A stretch of 64,000 nucleotides of DNA from Forficula auricularia (lineage: Eukaryota; Arthropoda; Insecta; Dermaptera; Forficulidae): NCBI GenBank assembly GCA_024734495.1, contig JALMQS010000903.1, positions 1-64,000 on the forward strand, written 5' to 3'. This document shows positions 55,290-64,000 of the stretch, one piece after another. The stretch's first letter is position 1, and every line of letters starts with the position of its first letter. Under the pieces are notes generated by a model that searched no databases, had not been told where the DNA came from, and was given only the letters and a program-made list of their open reading frames with translations. Position numbers and translations under genes: made by a program.

Positions 55290-55975
55290 AAACACTAGCT
55301 GCAAGGCCCGCCTTGGGCGGCCCCCTTGCTAGAAAAGTGGCACAACCCCTGGACCCCAAACCCACCCCCATACCCTACTGCAGCCGTGCCAACCCCCGCC
55401 CCCACACCACCCCGCGCCACGCCAGTACGCCTCTAGACCCTCATCTGAACCCCCACTCCACTCTGCACCACCACCCCCACATCCAACCCACCCCGGCCCC
55501 CACCCCGTTCACCACACCCTGCCTAGCCATCAGGACCCCCGCTACGCCCCCGGACTCCCTTTTTGGTGGTTTTTTTTGGAGAAATTTTTTTAAACAAAAG
55601 TTGTCAGAAATCACATCCCCTACAACTTTGCTTATAATAAAATTTGCCGTAGGGTTAGTAGTTTAGGAGTTATTTCATAATTTTTATTCGTACCCCCCCC
55701 CCCTCCCCAAAACCACCTTTTGGGGTCAATTATATAGCTATAAACGTAAGTTAGAAGACATCTGATGCAAATATGAAATTTTATAATAATCCCTTCAGCT
55801 GTTTTTACGTGAATCGTGAGCAATTTTTCGCGGAAACCACGGAAACATACAGACAGACATACATGAATTTTGTTGAGGGTGTTTTCGTTCGTAAATTTGC
55901 TTGAAACATGTGCAACCAAAATTTAGCGTGATTTGGAGCAATGTACAGACAAAACCTTAATTTTATATATATAGA
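55290..55975 (-). repeat. Dispersed repeat with C-rich plus strand
   Basis: Begins ACTAGCTGCAAGGCCCGCC (55294), the reverse complement of the G-rich repeat ends at 6040-6065 and 13530-13550. 55330-55560 is strongly C-rich. The proline/histidine-rich open frame 55313-55666 reflects composition. Confidence 0.55.
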
Positions 55976-56004
55976 TTAATAAATAAACACAAATACAGCT
56001 GTTT

Positions 56005-56355
56005 GTAATCATGCTCCTCGGGATTCAAACCCAAATACCAAAAAAAGGATGAAAATATTTTAATTAATCCAATACTTAAGACGCTTTGTGAGCTTCTCTT
56101 TGAAAATCTAGCGTTGTCATAAACTCAGTATTAAAAAGACTGCTTGCAGGCAACCACCATAGCATCTCATACTCGAGAATGATCAAAGATAAAGTGATCT
56201 AAACGTTTTCTACGCAGAATACTGAGATTATGACAAAGCTAGATTTTCAAAGGGAAGCTCACAAAGCGTCTTAAGTATTGGATTAATTAAAATATTTTCA
56301 TCCTTTCTTTGGCAATTGGGTTCGAAACCTGATAAGGAGGATCACAATCATTCCT
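56005..56355. mobile_element. Foldback with B-box-like arm ends
   Basis: Arms 56005-56135 and 56220-56355: GGATGAAAATATTTTAATTA, ACTTAAGACGCTTTGTGAGC, AAATCTAGC and complements. The outer ends contain GGGTTCGAA-like and CCTTCTGACATGTAATAAA sequence, the latter also near 33860. Confidence 0.65.
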
Positions 56356-56590
56356 TCTGACATGTAATAAACATTAATAACAACTCTGATTAAGCAGAGG
56401 ACAGTCGTTATCTTTCCAACAAGATCGAACTCTGGTAATATCGGCAAAATACATTTTTTAATTTCTATTTATTTTTAATGCTTATTTGGGTCATTATTAA
56501 AAATGATTTATTTTGTTTCACCTCCTGTATTCATATATTCAAGTTAACTCAAAAGAAAATTTTATAAAAAGTTCTTTCTGGTGCAAAAAT

Positions 56591-57178
56591 GTTTTTTTTT
56601 TTATGATATTGATGAGAGAAGGAGATACACCAAACAGGTGCATCCCTAAAAGGCTGGGTTGGCCCCTCCATCATGAAAAGAAGAAGCGGGGATTTTGTGG
56701 GCTGGGCGGGGGTCGAAGGCATCTGTGGATGCGGGTCTTAAACAGCTGAAGGTTATAAGTCGAGGAGAAGACGGTGCTTGGAAGCGAGTTCCAGTCTCTT
56801 GAGGTCATAGGGATAAAAGATGGCGAAAGCGTTGGTACGGCTTTTATCCAATTTGACAGCAAAGGGGTGCTGAGCTTTCAAAAACCGCGTGTTTCTAGCA
56901 AAGTGGGCTTTAGGGGGGATAATTGATTTCAGCTCTACTGAACAGATTCCATTATAGTATCTGTAGTACAGGGAAAGGGCAGAAACGGTTCTTCGGTGAG
57001 CCAGGGAGTCGAGAGGGTTTGTTAGGGCTGGGTCTCCTATTAGTTTAATTGCTGGCTTCAGAATTGCATCCAGTGTGGAAAGAGAATGCTTGGAGGCCCC
57101 TCTCCACAGATGAGAGCCATATTCGAGACAGGGACGAATTTGAGCCTTATACAGTGTAAGAAGTTGACTTGGAGTATA
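56591..57178 (-). pseudogene. LINE (CR1/jockey-like) 3' end, second subfamily
   Basis: On the minus strand the C-terminal block SFIPMTSRDWNSLPSTVFSS, YNLQLFKTRIHRCLRPPPSP ends at a stop near 56671. It is preceded, with frame changes, by segments equivalent to the RPCLEYGSHLWRG and RRTVSALSLYYRYYNG region of the 20.5-21.6 kb copy. The 3' UTR contains GGATGCACC and CTTCTCTCATC and ends in an A tail at about 56591. 5' truncated at about 57178. It is diverged from the 20.5-kb copy and has a different 3' end (A tail rather than AAAT units), so two LINE subfamilies are present. Non-functional. Confidence 0.7.
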
Positions 57179-58202
57179 GTAGCGTTGTTTATTCCAATAT
57201 TAAAGAACTGCTTTAGAAAATCAGAATAAATCTTTGTAGATAAGTTCTGGATAAGTGGTAGATTATGACCTGAAATTTGGCACATGAATTTTTATTAATA
57301 AGTGCAAAAGTTTAGCTTCCTAGCTTCAATTCTTTACGACAAAAACAGAGTCAAAGCAGCAAAATTTCGCGAGGATGAAAATATTATTATTTTTCCTCCC
57401 ATTCTTTTTTTTTTAAATATTAAGGAAAATTTTTTTAAGATTATAAGCTTAGTAAGAGGTTTACAAATATTTTCTAGGAAAACGCAAAGTATAAAAGAAA
57501 ATCTTGAAAATAATTCCTCAACCGGTTTTATTCAATTCCTGTTAATGTATGTTTTTGTCTTAGTCAGCCGCTTCTGCTTAGTTAAAATTTCATATTCACT
57601 GTGTAAATCTAAGAAAAAGACATCTTTGCGTTGAAACAGATTATCAAAATATTATTTTATCTACTTATATAAAATAAAAGGCCGTTATTTATTCAGCCAC
57701 TCGTATTTGTAACTATCTAAATGCAGAACTTGGTAAATTGAATTTATACATTCCCTTCAGTAGGTACAGAAAGTATGTTAAATTCAATCAAAAAAAAAAT
57801 TACCAGAGTGCATTTTCTGCGTGAAACACAAATTGGAGAGGTGAATAGAGTAGAGTAGTAATAAGTAGTTATTATTTTACGTCCTCTTAAAAAATCTGTC
57901 CTTTAAAAAAAAAACAAAAAAAAAATAACATGATTCGATCAAATTTATGGATGAATTTGTCAATCCCGAAATCTAAATAAAAATCAAGTCATAAAAATCT
58001 GTTCATATTTCTCTCCTTTTTTTCAAACATTTACGATATATTTTATTAAACTTATCAAAATTTTCGTGAATCGAAAAATGTGAAGAATATTTTAGAATTT
58101 CTTTCATAATAGGGTGTGTCTAAAAATTTAAATCGAAAAATTTAATCGACAAAGTTTAATTCAAAATATTACAAATTTCAATAAGTTATAAGCTCAATCG
58201 AG
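57179..58202. other. Unassigned AT-rich stretch
   Basis: The 110-codon frame at 57302-57634 has no recognisable domain; no other signal. Confidence 0.4.
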
Positions 58203-58815
58203 AAACAAGGACGTGACGTCACTGGACAGTTTAGCAACCTTTTCCATTCGAAAATATACAATTACAAATTAAGTGAGTTTGTCGAATTATTATTTTTCAA
58301 ATTCTACTCAAGGCTAAATTTAATTCAATCTAAATTAAAAACAGCATTTAAATCAGAAAAGACACCTTCGGGAATATAAGATAAATGCCAAAAACTAAGC
58401 GTCATGTTATCCTTTGAGAAGAACCGTCTCTAAAAAACAAAACTAATAATTAAATTTTACTCAAAGTTAATAAATATTCATCATAAAATTATTCTAGTAA
58501 CTGATTGAAAATTAGATATTATAGACACACTATCTAACTATCTACATATGCTGGTATATTTGTATATATAAACAGCTATGGCCCGTGTCCGCACTACGAG
58601 AGGTTCCGTAGCAGAAATGCCCGAAGACATTTTAACAAACGATGAGGTCCCATCTCGGAAAATAATATATATTTAAAAACTAAATTAGTTTTAAAAAAAG
58701 TCTCGGAAAACAAAATATCATTTTTTTCTTTTTGTTAATTTGAATTTGTTTTCTGAATTTTTTCAAATGGATAGAAAGTGTTTAAATCTAAACCAACTTC
58801 TGACGTCACGTCGTT
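58203..58815. repeat. Possible MITE with GACGTGACGTCA ends
   Basis: GACGTGACGTCA at 58209 and its complement TGACGTCACGTC at 58801 are 12-bp inverted ends about 600 bp apart. Inside is CCGCACTACGAGAGGTTCCG. A second GTGACGTCACTGGAC at 48747 supports a repeat. Confidence 0.35.
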
Positions 58816-59283
58816 TTTTCTGTTTTCGCCTTCGATTAATTTATTTTTTCCATATTTTGCAAAATAATAAACAGCCTCTATTCTTCTTATTCATTATCTT
58901 TTAATTATGCTGCCCAGCTCTTAGTCTCTAGCATAAATTCATAATTTTTAATTAAATCATGGATTAATATTACATTTTTAAATTTAAATTTTATGCTCAG
59001 AAACCCAATTATACACTTTTTAATATCAACCAGCCTTGGAAATTAGTAATTTATCAATAATTGTCCTATAGTTGTTTGTCCTTTAACATCTGAACGAATA
59101 TTGAGTACCTCTATGTGAAGGAGGGTATGTAAGGGGGTAAGTAAGCAGCTGCCACGCCTAAGATATATACTTTTTAGAGGAATAAAATTTGAAGAGTATA
59201 TTCCAACCAGGAGGGTGTTCTATCGACTTCCTTCAAGGGGATGGATTCAATAAAACTCTTAGTCACTGTATATTTTAGACAAG

Positions 59284-59291
59284 ATATAATA

Positions 59292-59356
<65 letters not shown>
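59284..59356. repeat. (TA)n microsatellite
   Basis: About 72 bp of nearly pure TA dinucleotides. Confidence 0.95.
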
Positions 59357-59359
<3 letters not shown>

Positions 59360-59554
59360 TTTCAAAGCTTCCAATTTCGTTATTTTTTATTTTTTTTTAC
59401 CATATTCTTGCTTTACATTCATTTCATCAAATTAATAGATAAAAAATAATTTTTTTAAAAGTTTTTTATTTATCTTTCTTTTCGTTTAAATTGAAAATAA
59501 ACATTATTATTAATAACACTTTTAATAAAAAGAGTTATTAAATGGTTGTTTTTT

Positions 59555-60605
59555 TTTTACTTTATCCAATAGGAAAAGTATTGTACTCGGTCTCGCGGCA
59601 AGCGCAACTTCAAAGGGTCCTCAGGTAAAGACTACGGAACCCATGTACTTAATTAAAGTCACAAATTGTAGTATTCAAATATGTTGAATTTTAGCACGTG
59701 ACGGTTTTGCCAAAAATTACATGGGGTCTCTTGCAGAGGGTCAAGCTTGAGTTATTTACAAAAAAAAATTTAGTCTTTTTGATTTTAAGTCGATTCTTCG
59801 ACGTTTTCAACAGAGGTTGCCATTAATAGACAAAATATAATACAATGAAATGCAATAAGGTTATTCCTCTAGTTCTCTAGTAGTAGATAAGAATCGACCG
59901 TTATTTTTTACTTTAATTCGATTCCTCCATGTCTTCAGCAATGGTTACCAATAATAATCGAAACAAAGATACGAGTAAATAAATATTATATGTAATATTC
60001 ATTTACTGTGAGTTAAGGATTTTTGGTCACTTGTTTGACATTAAAACACAACAACAAAAATAATCGAAACGTCAAAAATCTCTTGTAGAATTGTTATTCC
60101 TCAAGTATTAAATAAGAATCGATCGTTATTTTTTACTTTAATTCCTCCATGTCTTCAGCAATGGTTACCAATAATAATCGAAACAAAGATAAAGTAAATA
60201 AACATTATATGTAATATTCATTTACTATGAGTTAAGGATTCTTGGTCACTTGTTTGACATTAAAACACAACAACAAAAATAATCGAAACGTCAAAAATCT
60301 CTTGTAGAATTGTTATTCCTCAAGTATTAGATAAGAATCGATGACTATTTTTGATTTTAAGTCGATTCCTCCATGTCTTCCCCAATGGTTACCAATAATA
60401 ACCGAAACGTCAAAAATCTAATGTAGAATGGTTATTACTCGAGTATTATATGAGAATCGAACACTATTTTTGAATTTAAGTCAACATGGACTGCAAATAG
60501 CAAGTGATATCTGATTAATAATAAAGGAAATAAACATATTAATATTTCAAATATCTTTGGATAATGTTTAGCAACGAGCCTTTGCAGTTTATTTTTTACT
60601 GAAAT
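59555..60605. repeat. Element X with a multi-unit array inside
   Basis: Both ends match element X (TCTCGCGGCAAGCG, GGGTCCTCAGGTAAAGAC at the left; GTTTAGCAACGAGCC at the right). The middle (59755-60480) holds array units of the 12.7-kb type, read here on the plus strand: GGTTACCAATAATAACCGAAACGTC is complete at about 60387-60411 and degenerate elsewhere. A near-identical direct duplication of about 221 bp starts at 59945 and 60166. Confidence 0.6.
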
Positions 60606-61240
60606 TGTAAGAAAAAATCAAAACTTTACAAGACTTGTGAATTTTGGTAATTGGTCATTATTTTGCTAGCCACTGATTTGTGCTAGAAAGCTAGAACTTG
60701 ACACCAAACTACAGATTATTAATACAAACATGGCTGTGAAATATCATTTTTTAACTATAACATAACAAGTTGATGACTCGATTTTTTTGATTTGCTGAAT
60801 TTTTGCCCTAAAGTTTTGAAGCTAGAAAGTCCAAAATCTAATAAGTTCTTCATTTTGAAAATAAAAACATTTTGGCTGCGGAATGAACTTTCTACAATAT
60901 TCTGCTCTTGACTTATCGAGGGTAACAGAACAAGAAAAATCAACTGGTTCACCACACGTCTTTCACATTTTCATTTATTTGAAGTCATCGCGACACTACT
61001 AATTTACACCACCTTCCTCTATTTCGTTTTTTTTTTTTATTTTCTCAAAAACGACTCCAACGATTATTTAAAAAATTATTGTATTCATCAAGTGTCATGA
61101 GTTAATAGTTGTGTCAAATTTTTTATCCCATTGAATTAAAGGAAGAAGTTGTAAATTAGAAGTTTCGTAAAATAAATATTTTAATCGTTCATATCTCGTC
61201 TTCGGAAAGTCGCAGAGCCTTGAAATTTGAAACTTGAACT
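60606..61240. other. Unassigned stretch with a direct-repeat block
   Basis: About 120 bp (61042-61165, including CATCAAGTGTCATGAGTTA) recurs at 62141-62255. The hAT element that follows inserted between the two. Confidence 0.45.
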
Positions 61241-61524
61241 ATCTAGAACAGCGATGTCCAACCCAAATTATTATTCGGGCCAAAATTTAGGAATATACAA
61301 GGTACTGGGCCGCCACTCACCTGAACAAAAAATTTCAACTCTAGCGCACACTCAAGGGCGGATCCAGGAATTTTTTTATGGGGGGGGGGGTGAATGTATA
61401 TAAGGTGCCCGATTTATATAAATTAAGATCTACTTTTTATCTCGGAAGTGTGTCGCGATCGAATTGTCCAAGCGGGGGGGGGGGTCAGAGACGCCCCCCC
61501 ACACATATATATAACTCAAAGAGG

Positions 61525-61585
61525 TTTATAAACTCAATATATTTCGGATTATTAATCCATCATCAGGAGTTTACAAGTCAATACT
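61525..61585 (-). ncRNA. Hammerhead-like ribozyme, AUAUAU type
   Basis: Minus strand: CTGATGA (61560-61566), extra T, stem II GGAT/ATCC, GAAA (61542-61545), AUAUAU, U, then GAGTTT pairing with AAACTC. Confidence 0.65.
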
Positions 61586-61589
61586 GTCA

Positions 61590-61650
61590 GTATTGACTTG
61601 TAAACTCCTGATGATGGGCTAATAATCCGAAATATATTGAGTTTGTATAA
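61590..61650 (+). ncRNA. Hammerhead-like ribozyme, AUAUAU type
   Basis: AAACTC (61602-61607), CTGATGA (61608-61614), extra T, stem II with GG/CC, GAAA (61629-61632), AUAUAU (61632-61637), U 61638, GAGTTT (61639-61644). Stem I is six consecutive pairs directly next to the core. A strong fold. Confidence 0.7.
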
Positions 61651-61914
61651 ACCTCTTTGAGTTTTATTTCATTCACTGTGAAACTACACACCCTTTACTC
61701 TATTAACTAACATCATGTTTCACCTAAAACCTACACCACTTTCCATAAGTAAAAAAATATATATAACTTTATTTTAAATTTTTAAATTTTTTTAAAAATA
61801 TTTTTTTGCCAGGCACGGGCCTCTATGGGGGGGGGGGGGGCGATTTCCTTTTTTTGTTATCGGGCCGCACAAAAATCGCAATCGGGCCGCCGGTTGGACA
61901 TGGCTGATCTAGAA

Positions 61915-62661
61915 GCTACAAGAAGTATAACAAGATTTTGGCTAAAAAAGAAAAACTGGAAGTTGATGTTTACGTACGTAAGAATGTACCCTCCCCCTTG
62001 CGTTTCGCAACCATAAGTCTCAGAGATACGAAATTCGAAACTTAAGCTTGATATAGAATAGAAGAAGTACATCAAGCTTTTCGTTGAAATCGGAAGACCG
62101 GAAGTGGACAGTTACATGAAAGATTTTTTTTTTTTTGATTTTCTCAAAAACGGCTTTAAGGATTTTTTTTTAAATTAGTGTATTTATCAAGTGTCATGAG
62201 TTAGTTGTGTCAAATTTTTAATCAGATTGAAATAAAGGAAGGGGTGTAAAGTAGGAGAGTCGCGGCGCATGTACATACGTAGGTACATACTTACTGACCA
62301 ATGTATTTTTGGCCACTTTTTGGCGTTTGGGGGCCATAATTTCCTGTTTATGTCCTAAACCCGATTTCCATCTATTAAGGGCATCGATTCCTTCCACCTA
62401 GTGTTACAAAATGAAATTAACTTTCATCTTTGAGATTGACAAGCTCTTAAAGAGTCAGGACCCAGACAGGTCATCGCAATACTTCCCCATTATATTCTAT
62501 GAATATAAATGTGAATTTAAAAATCATGTCTAAGAAAGACTTCTCCACAAACAAGTAAAAAAAAATGAAAATTTTTCAACGAATATAATAAATTGCCGCC
62601 CAGCGAGCATTGATCAAGTTGCTATGCTTTCTGGTTTGTTATATTATAATTGAATGAGACA
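61915..62661. repeat. Dispersed repeat related to 5570-5900
   Basis: GGCCACTTTTTGGCGTTTGG, CCTAAACCCGATTTCCA and ATCGATTCCTTCCACCTA match the 5.76-5.86 kb block. It also contains the second copy of the 120-bp direct repeat (62141-62255). No gene. Confidence 0.5.
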
Positions 62662-62765
62662 ATAAAGAGTGTGTCTTCTGCTAGAATTATAAATTTTATT
62701 TATAACGAGACTATAGTTTCGTTATAAATTAAATTGATAATTCCAGCAGAAGACACACTCTTTTA
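62662..62765. repeat. Collapsed family A foldback
   Basis: AGAGTGTGTCTTCTGCTAGA and its complement are joined by AACGAGACTATAGTTTCGTT, in which only the GAAACTATAGTCTCG half of a hammerhead is left (minus strand). Confidence 0.6.
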
Positions 62766-63414
62766 TAAATTATAAAAATTCTGCTACCCTCGGCACAAAA
62801 ATCTTTCAATTTATATTTTATAATTAATATTATAAAACTTGTCAATATCATCCCTGCTTTAACAATATGCATTTAGAGAGGTAATTTTTAATTTAATTAA
62901 TGCCAAAAATTTCACGAATAACTTTATTATGCCGGCAATCACCTATCTAATTAAGTACTAATTAAGTGCTCTCTATGAAAGTTTTTCACTAATAATTATC
63001 ATGTCGATGACGTCAGAATTACATTAAATTTTATTTACTCGTCTAAATTTACTTTTAAGTCCTATTTTCGCTTTGTTTATGAATAATTATGTGTATGACA
63101 GAGAATGCCAATTTATAATAGATCTACTAGCTAGAGATGGATTTAATAAGTGTCATAATAATAAACAGTCACAAGCTGGTTATTATATTATAATTGATCA
63201 TCGAAGAGTGGACTATTTCATTAAAATAGATTCATATTTCCCTGTTAATATTCCTTTATTAAACGTTCTCATCCTCTAAACATTATAACTCTTATTAGCG
63301 TTCTTTTAAACCAAGGAAAATAGCGTAGAAAAAATATCATCCAAAACTTTTTTTATTTTTCGATTTGTTAAAAATTCTTAAATGGGCAATCTGATGTATA
63401 AATTAATAAAAAAA
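62766..63414. other. Unassigned stretch
   Basis: No gene supported; the 68-codon frame 63073-63279 has no domain. Confidence 0.4.
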
Positions 63415-64000
63415 ATAAACTGCAACGGATCGTTGCTAAACTTTATCCAATGTACTTTCTTATTCTAAGGCAAAGTACATTAAAATATAATTTTACAAAA
63501 AAAACTTTATATGATATTTTTTGTGGTCCTCAAGGTACTTAATAACAATTTAAATTTCATCAAAATTGGTACAGTCATTTTGAAAATATTTAGAAAAAAC
63601 TAAAAAAGTACTAATTTTTAAGGATTTAGGTGTCGGTTCTAGGTGAAACATTATAAGTAACTTATGAGGAGAATTTTCTAGGTTAGGTTTCACAAACCTG
63701 AAACCTAACCTAGAAAATTCTCCTCATAAGTTAAAAATACTGAAATGAAGTACTAATGTTTCTGGACTAACATGTTCCAAAACTAATCAGCGGTTTATTT
63801 TGTTAAAGTAATGGTAGGTTTTCAATTTCATTACAATCGGTTGTACGGTGTGGAAAAAGTCGTGGACGAAAAAAGCGATAACATCCATCCATCTGCACAC
63901 ACTTCCTGAAAAAATCGCACTTTTTGGCCTCTCGACGAGATTCCAGGTAATTTTTGGCAAAACCGTCACGTGTTAAAATTCACCCTAAATGAATACTACA
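63415..64000 (-). repeat. Element X, inverted, running off the window
   Basis: AACTGCAACGGATCGTTGC at the left, then the reverse complement of 25966-26600 to the window end. Interrupted at 63612-63736 by a family B piece: box GGTGTCGGTTCTAGGTGAAA (63628) and a near-perfect hairpin of about 35-bp arms (63659-63735) without a ribozyme. Confidence 0.6.

Larger units (their letters stand above)
61505..61745. mobile_element. Foldback family B nested in the hAT element
   Basis: Arms AACTCAAAGAGGTTTATA through GTAAACTCC around a centre of about 20 bp (near 61580-61590). Flank box on the right (about 61706-61731, minus). Very close to 18725-18992. Confidence 0.7.
61241..61914. mobile_element. hAT-type non-autonomous element, exact 8-bp duplication
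   Basis: Element 61249-61906. Terminal inverted repeats CAGCGATGTCCAACC and GGTTGGACATGGCTG (15 bp, one mismatch). Perfect target duplication ATCTAGAA at 61241-61248 and 61907-61914. Subterminal GGGCCGC blocks on both sides are typical of hAT MITEs. No transposase. It contains a nested family B foldback and long G runs. Confidence 0.88.

Overview
This is a gene-poor, AT-rich stretch of an animal nuclear genome, most likely an arthropod and probably an insect. The clearest lineage clue is a nuclear copy of mitochondrial DNA at 48.39-48.63 kb. It carries the start of nad1 next to what looks like tRNA-Leu(UAG), and its AGA codons fall where invertebrate ND1 has serine, as the invertebrate mitochondrial code predicts. 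I found no convincing host protein-coding gene, no rRNA, no functional nuclear tRNA gene and no CRISPR array. Almost everything I can identify is mobile DNA, much of it nested.

Major content, left to right: (i) 0-1.3 kb, two long foldbacks, one with a Penelope-like protein remnant between its arms; (ii) 2.5-13.5 kb, TTAA-flanked MITEs, foldbacks, a 119-bp tandem array and G-rich repeats; (iii) 14.4-25.2 kb, tRNA-derived SINEs, two CR1/jockey-like LINE 3' fragments, a nested foldback cluster at 18.5-20.2 kb and a large hairpin at 24.8-25.2 kb; (iv) 26-33.5 kb, further MITEs and foldbacks; (v) 34.56-39.46 kb, a 4.9-kb Ty3/gypsy-type LTR retrotransposon with almost identical LTRs, an ATAT target duplication, gag, protease, RT/RNase H and integrase; (vi) 40-50.3 kb, more foldbacks, a SINE with a perfect 13-bp duplication, the mitochondrial insert and a SINE sharing its 3' tail with a local LINE; (vii) 51-64 kb, another TTAA MITE, a foldback with one of the best ribozyme folds, a 1.4-kb foldback, LINE and tandem-repeat segments, and a hAT-type element with an exact 8-bp target duplication.

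The most striking theme is a set of about 14 hammerhead-ribozyme-like motifs: CUGANGA, a short stem II, GAAA, a tiny self-complementary stem III, then a stem I matching the upstream flank. They sit mainly as inverted pairs in the two arms of foldback elements, so a transcript from either strand meets one sense ribozyme and its own antisense. Small hammerhead variants with reduced stem III are known from Penelope-like retroelements, and the protein remnant at 352-543 fits that association. The inverted-pair layout, the one-sided flanking box and a related array lacking the CUGANGA half deserve a closer look.

Within the LTR element, gag appears to end on a textbook -1 frameshift site (A AAA AAC then UAG) with protease in the -1 frame. 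Five other frame breaks all lie in A or T runs, which suggests homopolymer error or very recent damage in an otherwise young copy. All folds, alignments and family calls were made by eye.
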